The position numbers and the translations under genes were made by a program. From CAVVDT01 sp963747005 (lineage in GTDB: Bacteria; Pseudomonadota; Alphaproteobacteria; Rhizobiales; Aestuariivirgaceae), in NCBI GenBank assembly GCA_963747005.1, contig CAVVDT010000003.1, positions 186,001 to 250,000 on the forward strand: DNA of 64,000 bases, in the 5' to 3' direction. Under the pieces are notes generated by a model that did not search any database, was not told the origin of the DNA, and worked only from the letters and a program-made list of their open reading frames with translations. Shown here one piece after another: positions 1 through 9,606 of this stretch. Position 1 is the first letter of the stretch; each line of letters begins with the position of its first letter.

Positions 1-235
1 TCGCGATCTGCCGCCGGCCTTCCTGGTGGCCAGCGAATGGGATCCGCTGCGCGACGACAGTTTCGACTGGGCAGCACGGGTGGCGGCGGCGGGAGGCGAG
101 GCAAAACTCCGCCACGAACCGTTGCTTCCCCATGGCTTCCTGCGCGCCCGCCACATGAGCGTCCCCGCCGCCGAGGCCTTTTCCGCCATCATCGACCAGG
201 CCCGGTCCCTTGCCTTTGCCGGCCAGCTTGTCTGA
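1..235 (+). CDS. Alpha/beta hydrolase (HSL/acetyl-esterase type), C-terminal fragment
   Basis: Only the last 77 or so codons are inside the window; the reading frame is open from base 2 and stops at 233-235. The fragment contains LPPAFLVASEWDPLRDD, the segment around the catalytic Asp of hormone-sensitive-lipase-type esterases, followed by LPHGF, which carries the catalytic His. The nucleophile region lies upstream and cannot be inspected. The family hydrolyses carboxylic esters; the substrate is unknown. The stop is 8 bases before the next start, so it is probably co-transcribed with the CocE-type hydrolase. Confidence 0.8.
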   Translation, partial: RDLPPAFLVASEWDPLRDDSFDWAARVAAAGGEAKLRHEPLLPHGFLRARHMSVPAAEAFSAIIDQARSLAFAGQLV

Positions 236-243
236 GAGAGCCC

Positions 244-2256
244 ATGCAGACCATCGACCAGTTTCCGCACGCCGTCATCGAGCATCCCAATGTGTGGATC
301 CCCTTGAAGGACGGTGTGCGCCTTGCCGCCCGGCTGTGGTTGCCGAAGGACGCCGACAGGAAGCCGGTGCCCGCCATCCTCGAATACCTGCCCTACAGGA
401 AGCGCGACGGCACCGCGGCGCGCGATCAGTTGACCCATCCCTATTTTGCCGGTCACGGCTATGCCTGCCTGCGTGTTGACATGCGTGGCAACGGCGAATC
501 CGACGGCGTCATGCTCGATGAATATGCCTTGCAGGAACAAGACGATGCACTCGAGATCATCGAATGGGCGGTGGCCCAGGACTGGTGTTCGGGCAAGGTC
601 GGGATGATGGGCATCTCGTGGGGTGGCTTCAACGGTTTGCAGGTGGCCGCCCGCCGTCCCGAGGCGCTGAAGGCCATCATCACCCTGTGCTCCACCGATG
701 ACCGCTATGCCGACGACATCCATTTCAAGGGCGGCTGCCTCATCAACGAGAACCTCGGCTGGGGCGCCACCATGCTTGCCTATTCCTCAAGGCCGCCCGA
801 TCCGGCCCTGGTGGGCGGGGCCTGGCGGGACCTGTGGATGCAGCGTCTGGAGATCGAGCCGTTCCTCGCCGCCGAGTGGCTGCGGCACCCGCATCGCGAC
901 GCTTACTGGAAGCATGGTTCGGTATGTGAGGATTTCGGCTCCATCGAGGTCGCGGTGCTGGCGGTGGGCGGCTGGAACGATGCCTATTCCAACGCCATTC
1001 CGCGCCTCGTCAGGGGTCTCAGGTCGCCGACCCGCGCCATCATCGGCCCGTGGACCCACAAGTATCCGCATTTCGCCGTACCCGAGCCGCGCATCGGCTT
1101 CCTGCAGGAGGCCCTGCGCTGGTGGGATTGCTGGCTGAAGGGCGAGCCGACGGGTGTGCTGCGCGATCCGGCCCTGCGCTATTATGTCATGGATGCCTAC
1201 CGCCCCGAGGGCCTGCCGGCCCGCCTGCCGGGCAGGTGGCTTGGCGACGGTTCATGGCCGCCCCCGCAGGCGGAAACCCTGAAGCTCCACCTCAACCCCG
1301 GCGGTCTGGCTGAGATGGCAGAAAAGTCCACGGCCTTGAATGTGTGCTCCGACCAGACGGTCGGCATGGACGGTGGCGAGTTCTGCGTCATCTGGCTGGG
1401 CCCGGAATTCGCCGGTGACCAGGCGGCGGACGATGCCGGCTCGCTCACCTTCGATACCGGCCCCCTCGGCGTTGCCATGGACATCGTCGGCAAGCCGGTG
1501 CTCGATCTGTCGTTCAGCGTCGACAAGCCGGTGGCCCAGGTGGCCGTCAGGCTCAACGACGTATGGCCCGACGGCGCCGTCACCCGCATCACCTACGCCC
1601 TGATGAACCTCACGCATCTCGAGAGCCACGAGCACCCGGCCCCGCTGCAGCCGGGAAGGACCTACCGGGTGCGCATCGGCCTCGACGATATTGCCTGGCG
1701 GATCCCCATCGGCCATCGCCTGCGGGTGGCGATCTCCACCAGCTACTGGCCGATGCTATGGCCATCGCCCGAGCCGGTGACGCTCACCGTCCTGACGGGT
1801 CAAAGCGTCATGGAAGTGCCGGTGCGCCCGGCGGCAAAGACCGACAAGGCGCCGGATTTCCCCCAGGCGGTCGCGGCTCCGGCGCTGGCGCAGGAAGAAT
1901 TGCGCCCCGCCTCCAACCGCCGCGAGCGCGGCACCGATCCCCGAACCGGCGCGGTCACCCTCACCATCGAAGATGATTTCGGCAAGTACCGCAACCTTGA
2001 CCACGGCCTCATCTCCGGCTCCAGGGAGCGCGAGTTCTATTCCATCGAAAAGGACGATCCGCTCACCGCCTATGCCCGCTGTCATTGGACGGAAGAACTC
2101 GAGCGCGAGGGCTGGAGCGTGCGCACCGAAACCTTTTCCGACATGCGCGCCGATGCCACCCACTTCCACCTGACGGCCCGCATCGAGGCCTGGGAGAACG
2201 GCAAGCTGGTGTTCGAGAAGGACTTTGTGGAAGCCATCGAGCGCGACTGCAACTGA
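244..2256 (+). CDS. CocE/NonD family hydrolase (X-Pro dipeptidyl-peptidase fold)
   Basis: Predicted cytosolic serine hydrolase of about 670 residues, close to the usual family length. The N-terminal half has the alpha/beta-hydrolase core with the nucleophile elbow GISWGG (Ser near residue 125) and the PYRKRDGT and RVDMRGNGESDG segments typical of the CocE/X-Pro peptidase family. The C-terminal half is the beta-rich jelly-roll domain of this family. Members cleave acyl esters, beta-lactam acyl groups or X-Pro peptides, so the substrate is open. The frame is open further upstream, but the ATG at 244 fits the family start and follows the preceding stop closely. The peptide-type ABC importer downstream suggests, by inference, processing of imported amides or peptides. 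Confidence 0.88.
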   Translation: MQTIDQFPHAVIEHPNVWIPLKDGVRLAARLWLPKDADRKPVPAILEYLPYRKRDGTAARDQLTHPYFAGHGYACLRVDMRGNGESDGVMLDEYALQEQDDALEIIEWAVAQDWCSGKVGMMGISWGGFNGLQVAARRPEALKAIITLCSTDDRYADDIHFKGGCLINENLGWGATMLAYSSRPPDPALVGGAWRDLWMQRLEIEPFLAAEWLRHPHRDAYWKHGSVCEDFGSIEVAVLAVGGWNDAYSNAIPRLVRGLRSPTRAIIGPWTHKYPHFAVPEPRIGFLQEALRWWDCWLKGEPTGVLRDPALRYYVMDAYRPEGLPARLPGRWLGDGSWPPPQAETLKLHLNPGGLAEMAEKSTALNVCSDQTVGMDGGEFCVIWLGPEFAGDQAADDAGSLTFDTGPLGVAMDIVGKPVLDLSFSVDKPVAQVAVRLNDVWPDGAVTRITYALMNLTHLESHEHPAPLQPGRTYRVRIGLDDIAWRIPIGHRLRVAISTSYWPMLWPSPEPVTLTVLTGQSVMEVPVRPAAKTDKAPDFPQAVAAPALAQEELRPASNRRERGTDPRTGAVTLTIEDDFGKYRNLDHGLISGSREREFYSIEKDDPLTAYARCHWTEELEREGWSVRTETFSDMRADATHFHLTARIEAWENGKLVFEKDFVEAIERDCN

Positions 2257-2454
2257 GAGCGACGACCTGCGCGGTGACCTTTGCGCATGTCGCGCCGTAT
2301 CTTCGACATGTCGCACCATCGCCATTGTGTCTTGGAACCGTTGTGCAAGAATGTCTATTGTACCCACGTCTGTTGGCGTGGTCTTCAACATCGAGCCCGG
2401 TTCTGCGCGCCAGCGACAAGAGCGCAAGTGCGGCCTGGCAAGGGGAGGTATGAA

Positions 2455-4038
2455 ATGAAACTCGACGACATGAAGCTTCAAGTCGCCAGGGGACGCATGT
2501 CCCGGCGTGAATTCGTGCAACTGTCATTGGTGGCCGGCCTGACCGTTGCGACGGCCGAGAGCCTTTATACGCAAGCCGCGCGCGCCACGCCCAGGAAGGG
2601 CGGCAGTTTCAAAATGGGCAATGGCCACGGCTCGACCACCGACACCCTCGACCCGGGAACCTGGGAGAACGGCTTTACCATCAACATCGGCACCGGCATC
2701 ATAGGCGACCAGCTTTGCTCCGTCGATCAGAAGAACGATGTCGTGCCCTCGCTGGCGGAAAGCTTCGAATCCTCGAACGGCGCCTCGAAATGGGTGTACA
2801 AGTTGCGCAAGGGCGTCGAGTTCCACAACGGCAAGTCGCTGACCGCCGATGATGTCGTGGCCAATTACAACTATCACCGCAAGGAAAGCTCAAAATCGGC
2901 GGTCAAGTCTGCCGTCTCGATCATCAAGGACGTCAAGGCCGACGGCAAGGACACCGTGGTGTTCGAGCTCAAGTCAGGCAGTGCCGACTTCCCCTACATC
3001 ACCAGCGACTATCATCTTGCCATCTTCCCGGCCAAGGGCAGTGAGGACATCGACTGGCAAAAGGGCATCGGCACCGGCGCCTTCGTCATGGAGAATTTCA
3101 ATCCCGGCGTCACAATCAAAGGCAAACGCAACCCGAACTATTTTAGGGACGTGTGGTTCGATGAAATCGAGATGCTGGTCATCGGCGACGTGGCGGCGCG
3201 CCAGAACGCGCTGAGCACGGGCGATGTTCAATACATCAACCGCCCCGACCTCAAGACCATCGGTTTGATCAAACGCGACCCCAATGTGAGGATTGAACAC
3301 ACCACAGGTTTTGGCCACTACGTGGCGCCGATGAACGTCACGCTGGCGCCCTTTGATAATCGGGATGTGCGCAACGCGGTGAAATACTGCTTCGATCGCG
3401 AGGAACTGGTGAAGAAAGTCGTGTTTGGCTATGGCGAGGCCGGCAATGACGATCCTATTGCCCCGGCGATCAAATATGCCACCAACCCCATGCCGATCCA
3501 CAAATACGATCCCGACAGGGTCAAGTTCCACCTGAAGAAGGCCGGTCTCACCTCGCTGAAGCTCGATCTGTCGGCTTCCGAGGCGGCATTTGCCGGTTCG
3601 GTGGATTCCGCCGTACTGATGCAGGACTCAGCCAGGAAGACCGGCATCGACATCAATGTGATCCGCGAGCCCTCCGACGGCTACTGGTCGAACGTCTGGA
3701 TGAAGAAGCCGTGGTGCATGTCCTATTGGGGCGGCCGTCCGACCGTCGACTGGATGATGACCACCGCCTACAAGGGCGGCGCCGACTGGAACGACACCTT
3801 CTGGAAGAACGACCGCTTCGACAAGTTGCTTGCTGAGGCGCGCGCCGAGATCGATCAGGCCAAGCGCGCGGCGATGTATGCCGAGATGCAGCAGATCCTG
3901 CATGATGACGGCGGCATCATCGTGCTGATGTTCAATGATTGGGTCGATGTGTCTTCGAAGAAGGTCGAGCACGGCAAGCTCAACTCGAACTATGACGACG
4001 ACGGCGGCTATATCTTCTACCGTTGGTGGTTCGCTTAA
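2455..4038 (+). CDS. ABC transporter substrate-binding protein, family 5 (peptide type), TAT-exported
   Basis: Periplasmic solute-binding protein of 527 residues in the SBP_bac_5 (DppA/OppA) family. The N-terminus has a twin-arginine signal (SRREFVQLSLVAGLTVATA) instead of a Sec signal, so it is probably exported folded. Family hallmarks include LAESFE, WVYKLRKGVEFHNGKSLTADDV and the late YAEMQQILHDDGGIIVLM segment. The chosen ATG lies just after AGGGGAGGT (2441-2449), a good ribosome-binding site; an upstream in-frame extension is not protein-like. A strong hairpin terminator follows at 4075. It is a paralogue of the next gene and both probably feed the permeases beyond. The ligand cannot be read from sequence; peptides, opines or other amino compounds are all possible. 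Confidence 0.9.
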   Translation: MKLDDMKLQVARGRMSRREFVQLSLVAGLTVATAESLYTQAARATPRKGGSFKMGNGHGSTTDTLDPGTWENGFTINIGTGIIGDQLCSVDQKNDVVPSLAESFESSNGASKWVYKLRKGVEFHNGKSLTADDVVANYNYHRKESSKSAVKSAVSIIKDVKADGKDTVVFELKSGSADFPYITSDYHLAIFPAKGSEDIDWQKGIGTGAFVMENFNPGVTIKGKRNPNYFRDVWFDEIEMLVIGDVAARQNALSTGDVQYINRPDLKTIGLIKRDPNVRIEHTTGFGHYVAPMNVTLAPFDNRDVRNAVKYCFDREELVKKVVFGYGEAGNDDPIAPAIKYATNPMPIHKYDPDRVKFHLKKAGLTSLKLDLSASEAAFAGSVDSAVLMQDSARKTGIDINVIREPSDGYWSNVWMKKPWCMSYWGGRPTVDWMMTTAYKGGADWNDTFWKNDRFDKLLAEARAEIDQAKRAAMYAEMQQILHDDGGIIVLMFNDWVDVSSKKVEHGKLNSNYDDDGGYIFYRWWFA

Positions 4039-4074
4039 GCCATCGTCGAGCAGTAATTGAGGGCTGCGAAACAG

Positions 4075-4114
4075 GCGGGGCCGGTGCGCAAGGACCGGCC
4101 CCGCAGGCGTTTTC
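4075..4114 (+). terminator. Rho-independent-type terminator after the first binding protein
   Basis: A perfect 11-bp GC stem (4075-4085 pairing with 4094-4104, arm GCGGGGCCGGT) with an 8-base loop is followed by a short T run (GTTTTC). It probably attenuates or ends transcription between the two binding-protein genes. Confidence 0.7.
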
Positions 4115-4265
4115 ATTGTTGTTGACGGGGGCAGGGTGAAGTGACACGCTGCCCGCCAACTTCCGCGCCGTTCCCGACGCGGGAGGGTGAGGTGCAAGCC
4201 GGTGGCGTCCCGTGACCGGTTGCAAATTAGAGACAAGCGTCGGGACCAAGGGAGACTAGCAGTTC

Positions 4266-5876
4266 ATGTCAGAGATCAACCATAAACTCGAGGTCGCCAA
4301 GAAGCTGGCCGGCAAGGGCAAGGTTTCGCGCCGCGACTTCATCCAGCTGGCACTGGTTGCCGGCTTCACGGTGGCTACTGCCGATACAATGTTCGTTGAC
4401 GCGGTGCGCGCTGCGCCCAAGAAGGGCGGCCACTTCATCCAGGGCCTGACCGGTGGTGCCACCACCGACGTGCTCGATCCGGCCCAGACGCTCGACACCT
4501 ACATGGAGCAGGTATCCTTCGGCCAGTTGCGCAACAACCTGACCGAGATCGGGCCGGACGGGCAACTGCGCCCCGAACTGGCCGTGAGCTATGAATCACC
4601 CGATGCCAAGAAGTGGATCTTCAAGCTGCGCAAGGGCGTCGAGTGGCACAACGGCAAATCGCTGGAAGCCAACGACTTTGTGGCGACCTTCAACCACCAC
4701 CGCGGCAAGGACGCCAAGTCGGGCGCCAAGGGTCTGGTCAAGCAGATCGTCGACGTCAAGGCGGACGGCAAGGATACCGTGGTGTTCGAACTGTCGGGCG
4801 GCAATGCCGACTGGCCGTTCATCGTCTCCGACTACCATCTCGCCACCTGCCCCGCCAACGCTGACGGCACCATGGACTGGCAGTCCGGCATCGGCACCGG
4901 CGGTTACAAGCTCGACCACTTCGATCCCGGCGGCAACACCAAGGTGTCGCGCAATCCCAACTACTGGAAGGAGAACGCGGCCTATTTCGATTCCATCGAG
5001 AACATCTTCATCCCCGATGTCACCGCCCGCACCAATGCGGTGCGCACCGGTTCCATCTACTGCATGGATAACGTCGATCTGAAGACCGTTTCGCTTTTGA
5101 AGCGGGATGCGAACCTCAATGTCTTCTCCGTCACCGGCAACAAGCACGCCGTGCTGCCGATGTTCTGCGACGTCAAGCCCTTCAGCGACGTCAATGTCCG
5201 TCTGGCGCTCAAATATGCCCTCAAGCGCGACGAGTGGGTGAAGAAGATCCTCTTCGGTCAAGGCGAGGTGGGCAACGATTCACCCATCGGCCCGGCCAAC
5301 ATCTACCGTGCGACCGAAGCGGAGATGCCGCAGCGCCACTACGACCCCGACAAGGCCAAGTTCCACGTCAAGAAGGCGGGAATGACGCGTCTCAAGGTCG
5401 ACCTGAGTGTCGCCAACACGGCCTTCGAGGGTGCTATCGATGGGGCCGAGCTCTTTTCTCAGAGTGCCAAGGCCTGCAACATCGACCTCCACGTGGTCCG
5501 CGAGCCCGATGACGGCTACTGGAGCAACGTCTGGTTGAAGAAGCCCTTCATCGGGGGTTACTGGGGCGGCCGCCCGACGGAGGACTGGATCTTCACCCAG
5601 ATCTATTCCAAGGGCGCCGACTGGAACGAGTCCCATTGGGACAATGCCCGTTTCAACGAACTGCTGGTCAAGGCGCGGTCCGAACTCGACACGAAGAAGC
5701 GCCGCGTCATGTATGTCGAGATGCAAAATCTGGTCCGCGACGACGGCGGCACCATCATCCCGATGTTCATGGCCTATACCCACGCGGTCTCCAAGAAGAT
5801 CGGCATACCCAAGAAGGTCGCCAACAACTGGGAATTCGACGGCCAGAAGAACGGCGAGCGCTGGTGGTTCGTCTGA
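4266..5876 (+). CDS. ABC transporter substrate-binding protein, family 5, TAT-exported (paralogue of preceding gene)
   Basis: A 536-residue periplasmic binding protein of the peptide/opine family, colinear with the gene upstream. The TAT motif is SRRDFIQLALVAGFTVATA. Shared blocks with its neighbour include WIFKLRKGVEWHNGKSLEA, DVKADGKDTVVFEL, GYWGGRPT and a C-terminus ending RWWFV (RWWFA in the neighbour), so the pair arose by tandem duplication. ATG 4266 lies after AGGGAGA. A hairpin terminator follows before the permeases, a common way to give binding proteins higher expression than the membrane subunits. Divergence in the ligand region suggests a different or broader substrate range, which is inference. 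Confidence 0.9.
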   Translation: MSEINHKLEVAKKLAGKGKVSRRDFIQLALVAGFTVATADTMFVDAVRAAPKKGGHFIQGLTGGATTDVLDPAQTLDTYMEQVSFGQLRNNLTEIGPDGQLRPELAVSYESPDAKKWIFKLRKGVEWHNGKSLEANDFVATFNHHRGKDAKSGAKGLVKQIVDVKADGKDTVVFELSGGNADWPFIVSDYHLATCPANADGTMDWQSGIGTGGYKLDHFDPGGNTKVSRNPNYWKENAAYFDSIENIFIPDVTARTNAVRTGSIYCMDNVDLKTVSLLKRDANLNVFSVTGNKHAVLPMFCDVKPFSDVNVRLALKYALKRDEWVKKILFGQGEVGNDSPIGPANIYRATEAEMPQRHYDPDKAKFHVKKAGMTRLKVDLSVANTAFEGAIDGAELFSQSAKACNIDLHVVREPDDGYWSNVWLKKPFIGGYWGGRPTEDWIFTQIYSKGADWNESHWDNARFNELLVKARSELDTKKRRVMYVEMQNLVRDDGGTIIPMFMAYTHAVSKKIGIPKKVANNWEFDGQKNGERWWFV

Positions 5877-5906
5877 TCTGAGCCCGGTTTCCCGGCCCAA
5901 GTTGGA

Positions 5907-5939
5907 GGGTCGCCGCATTGCGGCGGCCCTCTTTCAGTT
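5907..5939 (+). terminator. Hairpin terminator/attenuator after the second binding protein
   Basis: A stem of GGGTCGCCGC with GCGGCGGCCC around a 3-base loop (5907-5929) is followed by a T-rich tail (TCTTTCAGTTTT). It lies between the binding-protein and permease genes and probably lowers permease expression. Confidence 0.6.
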
Positions 5940-6040
5940 TTCGCTTGGCAAGGCCGTCACAAGTTTGCCACTATGGCTCACGGAGGGAGTGCGGCATACC
6001 GCACCGCTACAATAACAATCGACAGGAAGCGGGAAGGCCA

Positions 6041-7012
6041 ATGCATCCTGTATTGCGGACGGTGATTCAGCGCCTCGGCTTGGGCGTCATCACATTGTTT
6101 TTCGTATCCTGCATCATCTTCTTTTCGATGCTGCTGCTGCCTGGCAACTTCGCCTACGCCATTCTCGGCCAGTCGGCGACGCCGGATACGGTGGCGGCCT
6201 TCGAGCACGAAGTGGGCCTCGACAAGCCGGCGCTCACCCGCTACGGCGAATGGATCAGTGGCGTCGTGAGGGGCGACTTCGGCAAGTCCTATGCCGACTA
6301 TGGCTCGCCCAAGCCGCGCACCGTTGCCACCCTCATCGCGCCGCGGCTGTGGAATACCCTGTTCCTGGCCGCCATGACGGCGATGATCGCGGTGCCCCTG
6401 GCAGTGGGGCTGGGGCTTTTGGCGGCGCTCTATCGCAACACGCCCTTCGATCGCATCGTCAATGCCCTGACGCTGACTACGATCTCGTTTCCGGAGTTCT
6501 TCGTCGCCTATATCCTGATGCTGTTTCTGGCGGTCAAGTTCCCGATCTTCCACTCGCTATCCAACGTCAGCCCCGACACACCGTTCGGTGAGCGCATTTT
6601 CCGATGTGCCCTGCCGGCACTGACCCTGACGCTGGTGATCGTCGCCCACATGATGCGCATGACCCGCGCCGCCATCATCAACCTTCTCGCCAGTCCGTAT
6701 ATCGAAATGGCGCAACTGAAGGGAGCGCCGCGCTCCAAGGTGATCCTTTATCATGCCCTGCCCAACGCCTGGGCGCCCATCGTCAACGTCATCACCTTCA
6801 ACCTTGCCTATCTCATCGTCGGCGTGGTGGTGGTCGAGGTGGTCTATGTCTATCCCGGTATCGGCCAGCTCATGGTCGACTCGGTGTCCAGCCGCAACAT
6901 TCCGGTGGTTCAGGCCTGCGCCCTGATCTTCGCGGCGACCTACATCCTGCTCAATCTTTTCGCGGATATCATTTCCATCATCACCAACCCGAGGCTGTTG
7001 CATCCAAGATGA
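6041..7012 (+). CDS. ABC transporter permease, DppB/OppB type
   Basis: Inner-membrane permease of 323 residues. The N-terminal segment (VIQRLGLGVITLFFVSCIIFF) is the first membrane helix; five further hydrophobic helices follow. Typical DppB features are the long periplasmic segment after helix 1, the sequence LDKPALTRYGEW, and the cytoplasmic EAA-like loop near IEMAQLKGAPRSKVILYHALPNA that contacts the ATPase. ATG 6041 starts at the expected family N-terminus, although the frame is open further upstream. The stop overlaps the start of the next permease by four bases (ATGA), implying translational coupling. Confidence 0.92.
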   Translation: MHPVLRTVIQRLGLGVITLFFVSCIIFFSMLLLPGNFAYAILGQSATPDTVAAFEHEVGLDKPALTRYGEWISGVVRGDFGKSYADYGSPKPRTVATLIAPRLWNTLFLAAMTAMIAVPLAVGLGLLAALYRNTPFDRIVNALTLTTISFPEFFVAYILMLFLAVKFPIFHSLSNVSPDTPFGERIFRCALPALTLTLVIVAHMMRMTRAAIINLLASPYIEMAQLKGAPRSKVILYHALPNAWAPIVNVITFNLAYLIVGVVVVEVVYVYPGIGQLMVDSVSSRNIPVVQACALIFAATYILLNLFADIISIITNPRLLHPR

Positions 7013-7923
7013 GCGTTGGCGCCAACAAGGGACCGGCCGCCGTCGGTCAGGTTCGGGCCCGCCGCACCTTCCTCGACCGCGTCTGGCGCGGTCTGAAGAC
7101 GGCGCCGCCGACCGCCTGGTTCGGAATGATCGTCATCCTCGGCTATTTCATTCTGGCGCTGGGTGCGCCGTGGATCGCCCCTTACGGCGAAGCCCAGGTC
7201 TTCGATACGCCCTATTCGCCGGCCTTCTATGAACCGGGCTGGGATCCGCATTTCCTGCTCGGCACCGACCAGTTGGGCCGCGACATGTTGACCCGCCTCA
7301 TCTTCGGCGCCCGCAACACCATCGGCATCGCCATTGCGACGACGCTGCTGTCGTTCTTCATCGGCGGCTCGCTCGGCATCCTGGCGGCCATCCTGCGCGG
7401 CTGGTTCGAGCAACTGCTGTCGCGGCTCGTCGATATCCTGATGGCCATCCCGAGCCTCATCTTCTCGCTGATGCTGTTGTCGATCTTCGGCTCCAACATT
7501 CCCAACATCATCTTCATCATCGCCGTGCTCGATGCCACCCGCGTCTTCCGCCTGGCGCGGGCGGTGGCCATGAACGTGGTGGTGATGGACTATGTGGAGG
7601 CCGCGCGGCTGCGCGGTGAACGGCTCGGCTGGGTGATGCGACGCGAAATCCTGCCCAACATCCTGCCACCCCTGGTGGCGGAATTCGGCCTCAGGTTCTG
7701 CTTTGTGTTCCTTACCATCGCATCGCTGTCGTTCCTCGGCGTCGGCATCCAGCCCCCGACCGCCGACTGGGGCTCCATGGTGCGCGAGAATGCCACCCTC
7801 ATCACCTATGGCAGCTTCACCCCGCTGCTGCCGGCCGGGGCCATCGCGCTCCTCACGGTGGCGGTGAACTTCGTGGTCGACTGGTTCCTGCACAAGACGA
7901 GCGGATTGCGCGATGAGCACTAA
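7009..7923 (+). CDS. ABC transporter permease, DppC/OppC type
   Basis: The second membrane subunit, 304 residues. It has an N-terminal cytoplasmic segment, a first helix near WFGMIVILGYFILALG, and the signature LLGTDQLGRDMLTRLIFGARNT of DppC-family permeases. The EAA loop is around VEAARLRGERLGWVMRREILPN. The start overlaps the DppB-type gene (ATGA) and the stop overlaps the ATPase start by 11 bases, so the three transport genes are tightly coupled. With its partner it forms the heterodimeric transmembrane channel. Confidence 0.93.
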   Translation: MSVGANKGPAAVGQVRARRTFLDRVWRGLKTAPPTAWFGMIVILGYFILALGAPWIAPYGEAQVFDTPYSPAFYEPGWDPHFLLGTDQLGRDMLTRLIFGARNTIGIAIATTLLSFFIGGSLGILAAILRGWFEQLLSRLVDILMAIPSLIFSLMLLSIFGSNIPNIIFIIAVLDATRVFRLARAVAMNVVVMDYVEAARLRGERLGWVMRREILPNILPPLVAEFGLRFCFVFLTIASLSFLGVGIQPPTADWGSMVRENATLITYGSFTPLLPAGAIALLTVAVNFVVDWFLHKTSGLRDEH

Positions 7924-9580
7924 GAAGACCCCACAGCAGGCCGGGCGCGAAAAAGGCAAGGTACTGCTTGAGATCAAGGATCTCAGGATCGAGGGGTTTG
8001 CCGACGATATCTGGCACCCCATCGTCAAGGGCGTCGACATAACCCTGAAGCGCGGCGAGGTCCTGGGACTGATCGGCGAATCAGGCGCCGGCAAGTCGAC
8101 CATTGGCCTGGCGGCCATGGGCTTTGCCCGACCCGGCTGCCGCATTTCCGGCGGTTCCATCATCTTCGACGGCATGGATCTGCGCGCCGTCAGCGAGGAT
8201 ACCCGGCGTGGCTTGCGCGGCTCGCGCATCTCCTATGTAGCGCAGAGTGCGGCGGCTTCCTTCAATCCCGCCCACAAGCTCATCGATCAGACCATCGAGA
8301 CGGCGCTGGGGCATCATATCTATGACCGCGCCAAGGCCACCCAGGATGCCGTCGATCTTTACCGCCGCCTGCAATTGCCGGCGCCCGAGACCATCGGCGA
8401 CCGCTTTCCGCATCAGGTATCCGGCGGCCAGTTGCAGCGCGCCATGACCGCCATGGCCATGTCTTGCCGGCCCGACCTCATCATCTTCGACGAGCCCACG
8501 ACGGCGCTCGACGTTACCACCCAGGTGGAGGTGCTGGCGGCTATCCGCGACGTCGTCGACCAGTTCAACACCGCGGCCATCTACATTACCCACGACCTTG
8601 CCGTCGTCGCCCAGATGGCCGATCGCATCATGGTGCTGCGCTACGGCAATACGGTGGAGGAAGCCGACACCCGGAAGATGCTGAAGCAGCCCGAGGAGGA
8701 ATACACCCGGACCCTGTGGGCGGTACGCAAGCTCTACAAGGAGGAAAGGCCCGGCGAGGACGTCGTGCTCCGGGTGCATGACGTCGACGCCAGCTATGGC
8801 GGTGCCGTCAAGGTGCTGCAGGACGTGACGGTGCAGGTGCCGCGCGGCCGCACCGTCGCCGTGGTGGGGGAATCCGGTTCCGGCAAGTCGACCCTTGCCC
8901 GCGTGATCACCGGCCTGCTGCCACCGTCGAAGGGCGATATCTATTTCGACGGCAAGCCGTTGCCGCCGGCGCTGAAGGACCGCGACAAGAAGACCCTGCA
9001 GCGCATCCAGATGATCTACCAGATGCCCGATACCGCCCTCAATCCGCGCCATACGGTGCGCGACGTGATCGGCCGGCCACTGGATTTCTATCTCGGCCTG
9101 AGAGGCGCCGCCAACGATCGCCGGGTGAGCGAGCTCCTGAAGCTGATCGAGCTCGACGACAGCTTCATCGACCGCCTGCCGTCGGAATTGTCCGGCGGCC
9201 AGAAGCAGCGCGTGTGCGTTGCCCGCGCGCTTGCCGCCGAACCCGACCTGATCATCTGCGACGAGGTCACCTCGGCGCTCGACCAGATCGTCCAGGAGGG
9301 CATCCTCCGCTTGCTGATGAAGTTGCAGAGCGAGCTCAACGTCTCCTATCTCTTCATCACCCATGACATCGCCACGGTGGAAGCCATCTCCGATGAGATC
9401 GTGGTGATGTATCAGGGCAAGCTGGTGCAGCAGGGTCTCAAGACCAAGGTGCTCAAGCCCCCGCATCCGGCCTATACCGAACTGCTCCTGTCGTCGGTGC
9501 CGCAGATGGACCCCGACTGGCTGACCAACCTGCTCGAGCACCGCGAAAAGACCGGCGCCATGCAGGCAGCCGGTAATTGA
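7913..9580 (+). CDS. ABC transporter ATP-binding protein with two fused nucleotide-binding domains (DppD-DppF type)
   Basis: A 555-residue cytoplasmic ATPase that fuses the two nucleotide-binding domains usually encoded separately as DppD and DppF. Domain 1 has Walker A GESGAGKST and signature VSGGQLQR; domain 2 has Walker A GESGSGKST (near residue 325) and signature LSGGQKQR. Walker B segments are LIIFDEPTTALD and LIICDEVTSALD. Domain 2 has Val (DEVT) where DEPT is usual, which is common in this family. It energises import by the two permeases. It completes a five-gene importer with no regulator inside the operon. Confidence 0.93.
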   Translation: MSTKKTPQQAGREKGKVLLEIKDLRIEGFADDIWHPIVKGVDITLKRGEVLGLIGESGAGKSTIGLAAMGFARPGCRISGGSIIFDGMDLRAVSEDTRRGLRGSRISYVAQSAAASFNPAHKLIDQTIETALGHHIYDRAKATQDAVDLYRRLQLPAPETIGDRFPHQVSGGQLQRAMTAMAMSCRPDLIIFDEPTTALDVTTQVEVLAAIRDVVDQFNTAAIYITHDLAVVAQMADRIMVLRYGNTVEEADTRKMLKQPEEEYTRTLWAVRKLYKEERPGEDVVLRVHDVDASYGGAVKVLQDVTVQVPRGRTVAVVGESGSGKSTLARVITGLLPPSKGDIYFDGKPLPPALKDRDKKTLQRIQMIYQMPDTALNPRHTVRDVIGRPLDFYLGLRGAANDRRVSELLKLIELDDSFIDRLPSELSGGQKQRVCVARALAAEPDLIICDEVTSALDQIVQEGILRLLMKLQSELNVSYLFITHDIATVEAISDEIVVMYQGKLVQQGLKTKVLKPPHPAYTELLLSSVPQMDPDWLTNLLEHREKTGAMQAAGN

Positions 9581-9606
9581 GCGTTCGCCAGGCCGAGGCC
9601 CCCTGA

